In this document: positions 33,601 to 44,200 of the stretch, piece by piece
Layout of the letters: each line of letters opens with the position of its first letter
Numbering within the stretch: position 1 is the first letter of the stretch
Source of the DNA: Bolinopsis microptera
Lineage: Eukaryota > Ctenophora > Tentaculata > Lobata > Bolinopsidae
Length of the DNA: 60,000 bases
Reading direction: 5' to 3'
Assembly: GCF_026151205.1 (NCBI RefSeq)
Contig: NC_087081.1
Coordinates: forward strand, 5,887,246 to 5,947,245
Translations under genes and position numbers: made by a program
The notes under the pieces: generated by a model
What the model saw: only the letters and a program-made list of their open reading frames with translations
Databases searched by the model: none
What the model was told of the DNA's origin: nothing

Positions 33601-35335
33601 TTGTATTAAATGTAAGTTCCATCTTATAACCACAGCCCCTGCGGAAAATACTTGAAAATTTTTCATCTTTATTGGCAAACAAGAACATCGCCCGACGATC
33701 ATCCGATTTACGGTCTCCTCCTTCCCAGATTCCTGTCTTCTTCTCGTACACTCCCAGTTAGTCTCTCAGACGACAGGTGTCGAATATTTTTTCCTGTTCG
33801 GGGAAAAAACTCGAACTCAGCTGACTTATTATGTTCTGTGCCCCTGGCCTACCAATTTGATGCTTCAAAAATTAGACAAATACAGCCCTGAAAACTGATA
33901 GTTCTGATCCGCCCGAAGATCGTCGCCCAACCAACCCCGTCCGATGACATACACTATCGTCACAATTCACGTAACCGATTTCTTACTCACGACACAGCAT
34001 AAAGATTCTGTCAAGCTGCCGATCTATGAATTTGCCTATGGCCTTATTTTGACAAGGGTTTGTCTTTCATGGCATAATGTTTGTCTAAAATAAATATCCA
34101 TCTATGCTGACAACAGTATGTCTAAGAAATTCTTGTAAAAAGTTAAATCTTTGACACCTGTAAAAGTCGGAATTCGTTGCGTGATCGAATTCATTACGCA
34201 TTAATCACGCCCACATACCGTCAAAAAATGTTAACGAATTACGAAGGAACATTTTTTAAAATTTACATAACTAAATAAATAAATTTTAATAATAAACAAA
34301 TTATAACGTTCTTTTCCACAGTAAACTGTTGGCCGAGCGAGACGGCTCAAGGATGTGACGTTAACATTGAGTATGAACTTCAGGATCACAATCTCGAACT
34401 TTTCAACGTCTTGGTCTCAATTCCCGTCAGGTTTATCCTCTAATATTACATACTTTGTTATTAAATACTTTATTAAATACTTTGTTGCTTTAATTTTAGT
34501 CGGTCTTTACAGATCCTAGCTGAGGTATATGATTCTACGGAAAAGAACTATTTTGATTTTTCTGGTGATTGATGCGTTCTTCCATGCAATGATATGTCCC
34601 GAATGTTTAGTTACAAATTATACCACCTATTGGAATATTTAAAAGAAACTTATGCAAGACATACAGCCAAAGTGACTAATTCATTTTGACAAGTGATAGT
34701 AATTATGCGGTTTGATTGGTCAATAATACAGAAGCTTATTTGTTAGTTTCTGTCACACTTCAACAGAATCTACAACAATTAACTCATAATTGACTCATAA
34801 TTAACTCCTAATTAACTCTCAAATTCCCCTAGTACCCAAGGTGGAGCCCTGAACGTGGCCCAATGTGACGGTAGTTACACCCACTCACATGGTGTACTGG
34901 AGTGGTCTCTGCCACTCGTGGACAAGACCAACAGTAACGGGACTCTCGAGTTCAGTGCCCCCGGCACCGCGGACTCATTTTACCCTGTCAATGTTAACTT
35001 TAACATGAACAGACCTTTCTGTGATATGAAGGTATGGAGGCTATAATTTAATATTATCGTATGAAGTTTTAATCCATTTTAATTCAGAATTAGATTTTAT
35101 TTGTGATTGCAGTGATGAACTATTTCTTACTTTTCATTGATCTGCGATGTTTATTTTCGTTCCAGGATTGATGTACTGACATAACTTAATAGATCAAATC
35201 AACACAAATACTTAATTAATTAATTAATCACTCAACTAATTTCAGATCCGGGGAGTAATGTTAGCTGGTACTGAGAAAAGCGCGCCGTTCAGCTCTGAGA
35301 TCTCCGTCATCACCGAACAATATACAATCGAGTAG
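21699..35335 (+). CDS. ARCN1: Coatomer subunit delta (delta-COP), 11 exons
   Basis: Exons: 21699-21741, 22460-22683, 22875-23054, 23465-23567, 23732-23828, 24155-24295, 24664-24844, 25071-25218, 34322-34430, 34833-35031, 35246-35335. They total 1515 bp (504 aa), in phase at every GT..AG border, close to the usual ~511 aa. The start [13 protein letters not shown] and the block [15 protein letters not shown] form the longin-like N-terminal domain. A charged helix ([19 protein letters not shown]) and a Pro/Thr-rich hinge follow. The C-terminal mu-homology domain (about 260-504) includes [15 protein letters not shown] and NIEYELQ. Delta-COP is part of the COPI coat for Golgi-to-ER vesicle transport. 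Intron 1 holds a decoy exon and a minisatellite. Intron 8 (25219-34321) holds a whole gene on the other strand. Confidence 0.96.
21918..21958 (+). pseudogene. Duplicated fragment of delta-COP exon 2 (decoy exon)
   Basis: After a good acceptor (TTCAATTGCAG) this segment repeats the first ~40 bases of exon 2 (22460 onward) with a few changes, reading [13 protein letters not shown] in the correct phase from exon 1. It then diverges and meets a stop at about 21972. If used, it would truncate the protein after about 33 residues. It marks the left edge of a duplication whose middle is now a minisatellite. Confidence 0.75.
21995..22455. repeat. 34-bp minisatellite in delta-COP intron 1
   Basis: About 13 copies of a unit close to TCTAATAACAACATTATCTT plus CTAACGAAATCCTG. 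Variants alternate AACGAC/AACAAC, TCTATCG/TCTAACG and CCTG/CATG. The last unit is cut short (TCTAATCACAG) and directly becomes the acceptor of exon 2. Each unit carries CTAAT and, in most, CTAAC, both of which fit the branch-point consensus. Confidence 0.9.
25620..26290 (+). pseudogene. Decayed retroelement fragment with RNase H-like residues
   Basis: Within delta-COP intron 8. Broken frames show WTDSLS at about 25866-25883 and [12 protein letters not shown] at about 26006-26041, the patterns of strand beta4 and the C-terminal helix of RNase H in LINE or LTR polyproteins. Stops and frameshifts are frequent. Element family unknown. Confidence 0.4.
28036..29450 (-). CDS. Secreted single-Ig-domain protein nested in delta-COP intron, 143 aa
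   Basis: Minus-strand exons 29450-29377, 28974-28883, 28699-28618, 28406-28305 and 28117-28036 join in phase (432 bp including stop). Residues 1-25 are a signal peptide ([18 protein letters not shown], cleavage near PASA). Then follows one immunoglobulin domain: a Cys on strand B (VALICF), the core W on strand C (VFWYK), DAKYRCKAC as the D-x-Y-x-C strand F motif, and extra Cys pairs ([20 protein letters not shown]). It ends in a basic tail, GGRRRRST. There is no membrane anchor. The likely role is an extracellular ligand or modulator, not identified further. It lies whole inside an intron of delta-COP, on the opposite strand. One donor (at 28617) sits at the edge of a short tandem repeat. Confidence 0.85.
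28527..28620. repeat. Short tandem repeat carrying GTAAGTA splice-donor copies
   Basis: On the plus strand, units like TACTTACTTATAGTGAAAGT recur three to four times. Read on the minus strand, each supplies a GTAAGTA. The first copy is the actual donor of exon 3 of the nested Ig gene; the rest lie just downstream in its intron. Confidence 0.8.
30186..30235. repeat. Perfect 50-bp AT-rich palindrome
   Basis: 30186-30210 and 30211-30235 are exact inverse copies with no spacer, centred on GTTTA|TAAAC. No known function. Confidence 0.95.
33357..33415. repeat. Hairpin with 24-bp arms
   Basis: 33357-33380 and 33392-33415 are inverse copies with one mismatch around an 11-bp loop. It lies about 30 bp from the solo mariner-like terminus and may be the interior of the same degenerate element. 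Confidence 0.85.
33443..33497. mobile_element. Solo terminus of the mariner-like family
   Basis: Read inverted, it begins CAGGGTGAGCCAAAAGTCAG next to TA and continues through GCATACGTTTGCCTTAATAG and CTCAGTCATT. It matches the left end at 8886-8940 more fully than the right end of that element does. No partner terminus was found nearby. Confidence 0.75.
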
Positions 35336-38293
35336 CTTGGACTCAGATATATAACATAATTTCCATAAATATGTTATAATATGTTAATTATAATATGTTA
35401 AATTTTAACATATTATGACATATCATATAATTATTTACGATTTTATCGATATAGACTTTCCCGGAAGCCCTCCCCGATAATTTTGTCTAAAATGAGGTAG
35501 TATTGAGTAGTACCTATATATGTCAGTACTTACTTAATGATGAAGTCCCATATTTTTTGCAAATTTTACATTTAGATGCATTCTGTCCATATGTTTAGAT
35601 TTCGCGATTATAATATTTAGTGTGTTTAGTAAGAGAATCAATTCCTCGTTACACCCAATGCCTTCTCTCTAGCCACCCTTGGATACAAGTTTGTCATATC
35701 TCTAACTCGGATACACTTGTAATATCTCTAATTCTGGGCTTTTGTAGCGCCTCCAGAGTCTAGTGAAAATATCGAGCTTTATTTCGTAGAATAAATTGCC
35801 GAATGAGTAGGACTGCATGAACTAATAGATAACGAATTTATATTTAATTCTAATTGGAATTAAGATCAGGGCCGAGTTTTCTTGAATTTTAGGGATCAGC
35901 TGCATTACAGCGGAGAAAAAGGGAACCAGAAATGAATATTTGTGTGGACTTAGTACGGAAGAACGACTGTTTAGATGAATATTTGGGCTGGTTCCAATGT
36001 TCTTTAAATCTTGTTTAATCTAAACTATTGAGGTTTAAACCCTGAATTTTAGTGTTCTGAACAGAGTTCCTAAGGTATTCTTCTGACTAATCAGATTGGA
36101 CTGAACTGTTCGTTAGTAGAAATCGAAATGATTGGAATTTCCTCCTTTCTTATGGGTCGTTGGTAATTAGGATCGTTAACTTTTAAATTTCTTCATTCTG
36201 GTGGGGTGTTCATGGGTCGGCCATTTTATTTAAATTATTTTAATGGGGCTTGTGAACAGTAGCTTTTTGAGCGTGATTTATTGAACGAAGATTAAATTTG
36301 AAGCGTGAGGAAATGCATCATATTGAATTTTCGTACGCTAAAACCATATCACGACTATTATAGCTGACTGTTATGATTATAATTTTCCATTAATAACAGA
36401 TCACAGTAACTGTAAGATCAGCACGTGTCGGTTCACATCAGGGCACGACGTTCGACCAGAAATTAAATTTATAGATTGTTAAATTTATCGGAATCATATT
36501 TTGTTCACGAAAGTAAAGCCCGCTCATTTCAGTTCATTCGGCTCCTCCTCACATACAATTCTGGGAATTCTTGTCTTGATGCCGTTTAAAGTTCCCGGGA
36601 AAATTTTCTCGCGGGAAAATGTCCTCTGAGCTTGTAAAGCGATCTGTAAATATGCCAAACGACCATCTATTTTACCTAACTTACTCGTAGTGGTCAATTT
36701 GTTGAAAATTTGTGGTGAGTTAACACTGTGCCGTGACGACATTTCCTGTGATGACTGATGACGTCACGTGTTATTTTCTCTTCGTAGTTGATAATGGAAG
36801 TTATGATGTGGTGATAAAATGTTTTAAAATATTTGGGTGATAATAACATGTTTAGTTTGATGATGTACAATTTATTTTCCTTCTTGTGCAAAAATGTAAA
36901 CAATATGCAATATAACACCTTGAAGTAACGATCAATACATTAATTAACCTAACCCTTATTAATTGAGATAATTTCTTTACTGCATTAAATGATCAATAAT
37001 ACAAATTAATTCAAATCTGGGAATATAATTTAAATAATTTCAGCTCACCCAAATACAAAATAAATTTAACCGCGTACGGCCGTGTGCTACAAATATTCGG
37101 TCAACACCTACAACTTATTTAGCTGAAATGAAAATAATATCTCATCATGGGCTTATGGCTTACTGAAAGTGGAAAGCTACTTTTAAAGAAAATATGTACA
37201 AGTCAGTCCCCAATATACAACAGAAATATTATTATTATATTATATATGGCCTCATGGTAGGGCATCGTCATACTTACCTAGCTGGGGACCCCAGGCTATT
37301 ATGTTCATAAAGATTCGGCGGAATGAAAGGCCGAGCGCCGCCCAGTAACGTCATACAACATACAAGTTAAAAATAGATTTGCTCCTTGCCGACATATATA
37401 ATATTGTTCGTCAACGCAAATTATATTACGACTCGGACCGTAATACTAATATATAGACATACATATGTATTTTGAATTTGAGGCTGTTTCTTAAATCTTT
37501 GTTCTTGTAATAGCCCATCTGAGAAGTGCTATGTACATAAACTTTTATTTTTGTGGAATGGCCCGGAGGGTATGAAAGTTAAAGCTAGATCAGTGTGTTT
37601 TTGGACGCTAATTCAGAATCACCCCCATGACATTCAGTTAAAAAATCCTTCCCTGAGGAGATGTGAGCAAAAACATTATTCTTATCAGACTCGCACACGT
37701 GGCAGGCTTGTAAATCTAAAACGTTAGTTCGGCTGTTTAGGTATGAAGCTTATGGTTAGTGTTGGGGTTAGCCGTTAGAATATCATTAATGGTAAAGATA
37801 AGAGTTTAACTTTAAGTACAAATGTTTGTACCAAAACTGTTAACACTACTAGTACTACCGTAAAAAACGAAATCAACGTTCGTGAACTTACACGAATAGG
37901 GATCCAAATCTAATCTCACCCGTAAAGTATGTGGTAGGATACTAGTGGGCCAGACGGTAAGATATGGTCTTATGAATATAATAATCGATTCAGTATTACA
38001 TCACTACATCTAGCTGTTGCAGCAGTAAGTCTGAGCACCTTTTGGGAAACCTCAATAAAAAATATTTGCCTTTGGTAAATAAGCCCCTAACTTGTAACTA
38101 TAAGTATGAGTATACCAATATCTCAGTTCTTCTTCCCCGTTTGATTCACGATGTCAATCCTTCGCAGCTCGGCGAGGCCCAGTTAGTGGCGCATCTCGCC
38201 GATCTACCGAGGTTGCAAAAACAAAGAAGAATTATTTGATGCGCGGCCCAGTACTCAAGTAGCGCATCGTGCTAAAAACTTCCCCGTTTAAGT
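35336..38293. other. Intergenic between the convergent delta-COP and alpha-tubulin genes
   Basis: The two genes converge here. The stretch is AT-rich, with no exon chain found. A 20-base match to the 5' end of U1 snRNA occurs at about 37270. The 3' UTRs of both neighbours lie at its edges. Confidence 0.5.
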
Positions 38294-41200
38294 TTAATAA
38301 CTATCATCGCCACCCTCTTCACACGCAGTACTCAGTTCTTCGTATTCCTGAAAATGAGTAAAACTATCAAGACTAAACGTCCTTTTTGAATAAAACTTTG
38401 TGAAACTGAATGTGCAGTGATCTCGATCACGTAACGTACTGATGCTTACTGAAAATTTGAGGTATTAAACTTAAAGCTAATTGGACGTATCAGAGCTAGT
38501 ATATCCAATTGAAGGGTAAGACTACGACTGGATCTGGAAGAGTAATTTTAGGGCCTATAACAAAATTATAATTTCTGTCGGTATTTTGTCGAGCTGAACA
38601 TCCTGCATTCTTCGAACATCCTCGATTTGCTTGAATCTCAAAAATGGCGAGCTGGAGGCCAATCTTACAGGTTCTAATCAGTATTACTATTGAGATTATA
38701 TAATCAACTCACATTAATAAGTTCCGTAATGCTTTCTTCGGCAACTGTGAACTCTGACTCTTCCATACCCTCCCCTACATACCTGACAATAAAACACGTT
38801 AGTATGCTTAATTATTGGTCCCTGCTGTAAGGCATGGTCTAGACTCTACTAGACTTTACTAGAAACTAAATTCTTTCGATATCCTTTGAATTTGATAAAT
38901 CTGCCTAGAGCACAGGGGTGCCATAGTGCAAAGAAACTGCTGCTGATTGCTGCTAACTGCGCGCCATTTTCAGCAGCTAGCAGCAGTTTCTTTGCACTAT
39001 GGGCCGGCATGGCACCCCTGTACGTGAGAATATGAAAGCAACTACCTTATCTGACCTTATTTGGACGGACATTAATTGAACGCTGCATGGAGGTCTTTAC
39101 ATTCATTTTAATGTCCGTTCAAATAAAGTCCGTTCATTTAAGGTCCGTCCAATTTAAAGTCTGTTGATTTTTTTTCCACTTCGAACTTTTTGTCCAGAAT
39201 ATGACAACTATGAGAACTTTATTGTGCCGTATGTTAATGACGGAAATGTTCTCCTTGGTCTGCCGAAGGCACAAAAAACTTTACTAGTATATGATGTTTT
39301 CAAGGGTCAAAAAGTCAACGAAATTATGGCACTCAACAACATAGTTCATGAGCTAGTCCCCGCCAACATGACAAACTTGTTCCACTTAGTTCCAACATAG
39401 TAGTAGTAGTAGTACTACTAGTAGTAGTATAAGTTATACTACTACTAGTAGTAGTAGTACTAGTACTACTACTACTACATACTATGTTGGAACTAAGTCC
39501 GATCTACGCCAGATAACCCCCTGGCCTAGCTACTTCATATATCCCTGTCCCGCAGCAGGGTTCGCAGTTCCTCTTTAGAGTTTGTCCCAATTTCCTTCGG
39601 CTTCAGTAACATAGACAAGTTGAAGTAGTTTTGTCTTGGTCGGCCTTGCTGTGCTCTATATAACCGTGCGTACTTGCGTAGGTTTCCATAAGACTAAATC
39701 ACTGACAAGTAGCTCAGGATGTCTGATGCAGTGTCCCGCCATTTTCAATCTCCTGCTTCGTAACTTGTTCGACAGCCTTGGTAGGCTACCATACAAAGTT
39801 ATATTGCTGACCTTGTCCTTCCATGAGATACCCAGCACCATACGCAACATCTTTGTGTATGTCCCGTCGAAACTTTTCACTTGAGCCTTTGTCAGTGTCC
39901 AGGTTTCTGATCCGTAGAGCAGTACTGATTCACTAGCCGCTATGAACAATCTAATCTTGAGGCTCTTTGAGAGATTGGATTTCCAGATATCCTTCAGTCT
40001 ATGTAGGGCACCCCACGCTTTTCCCTTTCTAACCCTTATCTCCCTATCTCTGCTCTCAATCCAGGAGCCTAAGTAAATGAAATCATTCACATTTTCTATG
40101 GCTTCCCCGTATCGACTTTGTAGGTCGACAGGTCGATCCTCCATATTCAATGTCATAACCTTGGTCTTGCCTTCGTTTACGTGAAGCCCCACGCTCGCTG
40201 CCGCCGATTTTACTCGGAGCAGGAACTCGTTAGCCTTGTCCATGTCCTCAGCTAGATATAAGTGCTATATCATCTCATGCAAAGTCCACATCGGTGATGA
40301 TCTTGTTCCAGCCTCTATATATTACGATAAATCGTGTTGCCAAGGACATTGTCCGACGTTGTTATAACTTATATTTCATATTACTCAGCTAGGGGAGGTA
40401 ATGAAACAGTGCTAGGAAAGCTCCACGTGATGTTAAGGTTAACCTAAGTCCTAAAGTTGTTTAAGATGATACCACTTCACGCCGAATGGCTTGTAAAACT
40501 AAAAGTTAACACTGAATTGCAGGACCGGGGTAGTTTGATAAAAAATAAGGTTTCCATAAAGCTAGAAATCACTGATGCTTTAAGCATGGACTATTTCATG
40601 CACGAAAACCCATTTGATGAAGATGATATGTGATATTAGACACTGATCATGTAATTTTATTTTAGGAGTTTAAGGTTTTATTATATTTTAGACGGTGCTC
40701 CAAAGTGAAACAGCTCTATGCCAGCTGTTTTACATTTTCGGTCCAGCCCTCCTATATTAAGAAGAGATTAGGCCCGGAAGCACAAATTTTCCGAGTTATT
40801 ATTATGATCATACTCTAGCTAATAAGTAGAAATATACCACGTACTAGGCGTATAACCTATAAGAAGTAGAACTAGAACATAAACTAGATGATCAATATGG
40901 GCCAAATATATATGATTATGAATATAACAACTATAATTTGGTGTCTTCTATACTGACCAATGGACGAACGCTCGTCTATTGTACATGCTCTTGAACTTGT
41001 CATGTAGTCGTTCCCACGCTTCCTTTACTGCTGTTGAATTGCTTAGCATAGTGCACGATCTAGTCACCTGAACGTTTTAACTTTTTCAAGTTTCAATACA
41101 GCTGTAAATAGTAATAATATACGTACAGTCCTATCAAGATCAACAAACATTCATTAATTTTCAACCCAACTGAATTTTTATCAACATATTCGGCTTCTAT

Positions 41201-44200
41201 ATAGTAGAATTTGAAATCGATAGAAACCCAATTATGAGATACATCAGTGAATTATTCATATCATAAGCTTATAAAAAGCTGTGTCTAAATTTGAAATTTG
41301 TGATTTCATCAATCATCAAGCTCACCTGGGCAAGCTCGTCGTCAGGGAAAACCATGGGGGCAGATCCATTCAATCCAATCTGAAAGTGAACTTACGTTAA
41401 TAACATAAATCCGTGTTGTCAGACTTATAGAAATGGGATTTTTTCCCATGATAAGAAAATGCATATAGATGCAATGAAAATAGTTTTATTATAATAGGGG
41501 CCATGATCCATGATTTCATAGGACATATCCATTATCCACCCACTTTATAAAGCTAAACAGAGTTTCATTGTGATTCCAGATAAATTAAAAAACTTTTCAA
41601 TTTTCATTTCCAATTACCTTGAAGCCAGTGGGTATCCAGTCGACGAAGTGTATATCTTTTCTGCACTTGATGTTTGTAATAGCGGAATTAATGTGGGTTG
41701 TATTGAAGTCTCCTCTAAATAGTAGGCAGCAAGCCATGAACATTCCTCGCCTGGGAACACATTATAAATTATCCATTATATTAGTGAATTGATTAATGAA
41801 GGAGTCAGACACCCTATAGCATGGCCTTATGGCTTATAGGATTCAATCAAATTATGGTATGTTCTCATGAAATTGAAAAATACGACCTACTTTAAACTTT
41901 AGTTGAGCCATCGGAGAAGATAAACTCACTCTCAGAAGTCAACAATCACTGTAAGTTTTCGTTTATCATTTAGTATAATCAATAATGCAGTTCATTTTTG
42001 GTTACTTTTGAAAACTAACTTTTGGTTGCACTTGACCATCTGACTGCTTTCCTCGAACACCTCGCTTGTAACCTCACCCGTTGTGTAACTCTGGTGGTTT
42101 ATGCGTTCACCTGGTGCAGGTGTTACCGGTATAGCTATGAGAACATGTCAACGAAAATATAATGGTTCACGGAATCTATAAAGCTTAAAAAGATCAGTGC
42201 AATGTCTATTGATTCTTCCAGAATCGTAAATTCTTATAAACTTTTCGAATACCTTATCGGACCTTATTTGGACGGACATTAATTGAACGCTGGAGGCCTT
42301 AACGTTCGTCTTAATGTCCGTTCAAATAAAGTCCGTTCATTTAAGGTCCGTCCAAGTTAAAGTCCATTAAATTTTTTTCAAAAATTCGAACTTTTTGTCC
42401 AGAATATGACAACTATGAGAACTTTATTGTGCCGTAAGTTAACGACGGAAAGGTTCTCCTTGGCTGCCGGAGGCACAGAAAACTCGACTAGTATAATATG
42501 ATATTTTCGAGGGGAACTTTGCGGAAAAAGTCAACGAAAGTATGGCACTCAACAACATAGTTCATGAGTTAGTCCCCGCCAACATCACAAACTTGTTCCA
42601 GCCTCTACATAAATTACGGTAAATCGTGTTGCCAAGGACATTGTCTATTACTATTAGACGAGACTGAAGAGTTTCTCCAATATGAAATTGATTAATAGAT
42701 TGCAACGGCCCTTTAAGCGCTTGGTACATCGACTTTAATTCTATTTTAAGTCTATATAAATTATAATTATCTGCACCCGGGAATTAAAAACTGCAAAATC
42801 TTGCAGCTTTGCAATTATATTACCACAATGATATCAGAGTTCAGACTACGCAATATGTAAGTCAACGAACAATCCCATGGAAAAAGCGCTCTTGATGAAT
42901 CGCTAATGAGAGCGGCAACTGGAAAAAGGACGGTCAAGCAAAACCCTTGCAAATCTGATCGAAGATATTCCCTCTAAGAGTTACTCCCAAGCTCCCACAC
43001 GGCACACTGTAAAACACTAAATCATGTCGAGTCCTAAATAATGGTGATCAGTGCAGACCAAACAGCAAAGCCAACAAAAAGAAAAGGGGGGACCCCCAAC
43101 CCATGTAGGCGTAGCTGAGACACCTCACAGCAAGTAGACCAAAGTGGCTCTTGCTTGTGAAAGGTGTATCAACTCCCCGCTTGGTTCATCTAGGCCTGAT
43201 GGAGTTCTCTTCCAATTATTCAATTAGACAGTTATATATAGTATAGCCTTCTGAAGCAGCCCACAAGTGAGCCAGAAAGGAGGTTAACTTATTTTATTCC
43301 AGCTGTTGTGAGCCTAATGATCATTATGAAAGTCTGGAAATAGAGATCAAGTTTCTAGCTGACTCATTGAAACTGAAAAGACGTTGAAACTGGGATAAAA
43401 AACATTACACGAACTGACGAACGCCCAAAAAGATGAACCAATTGATATGAGCAACGTTTAAAATTTAACAGCGTTTTAACGTTGTATTTAATTTTAGATT
43501 GTGAATGAAAAGTTCTTAAACGTTTTATAGGCCAACGTTGGTTAATTTTTTAACGTTGAACTATTTCATGCACGAAAACCCATTTGATGAAGATGATATG
43601 CAATATTTAACACTGATCATGTACACATCTTTTAACATGTTTACTGCTTAACGACTGCTTTTCTTACTTACTGTATAAAAATGGATTTAAAAATCATTTT
43701 GTGAAATAAAAAAATAAGAAAAAATTCGGATTTTTGATGGTTTTGAGTGCCTTCTAGCGTTCATATTAATGTCCGTTCATAATTATGTCCGTCCAAATAA
43801 GGTCCGATAAGGTAAAAATTAGTTTCATTCTCACACTCATTACTATCAATATTTGTTCACTATAACTCACGTGATATGAGGGGACTCATATTAATTAAAG
43901 GGAAATGTATGCGGGGGTAGGGTACCAGGTTAGTCTGGAACTCGTTCAGGTCCACGTTCAGGGACCCTTTAAACCGCAGACTAGCAGTTATGCTGCTCAC
44001 TACCTGTAAGTGTAACACACTTTATCAGGTTATTTGAGCTGAGCGAGTTAATATTACGCTGCATGCTATCTAGTAAATTTAAGATTTCTTAAATCAATCG
44101 ATAGATGTGGATATATTAGATCGAGGAGATACCAATTTGATACCAGATCTAAGATTATAGACTCATCACCCATGAATGGCTTATCTCTAACCTGGCTGAT

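Larger units (their letters stand above)
29451..34321. other. Remainder of delta-COP intron 8
   Basis: No further exons were recognised on either strand. It holds a perfect 50-bp palindrome (30186-30235), a hairpin (33357-33415) and a solo mariner-like terminus (33443-33497). On the minus strand a TATTTATAACC motif about 40 bp upstream of the nested Ig gene's ATG could be a TATA-like element. Confidence 0.5.
39044..40655. mobile_element. Copy A of a TIR element in tubulin intron 10, interrupted by a LINE
   Basis: From ACCTTATCTGACCTTATTTG onward it parallels copy B (42251-43813) through the GTCCGTTCAAATAAAGTCCG block, the GACAACTATGAGAACTTTAT block and, after the LINE insertion (39385-40310), AAATCGTGTTGCCAAGGACA and ACTATTTCATGCACGAAAAC. 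The right terminal repeat is not recognisable, so this copy is partial. Confidence 0.75.
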
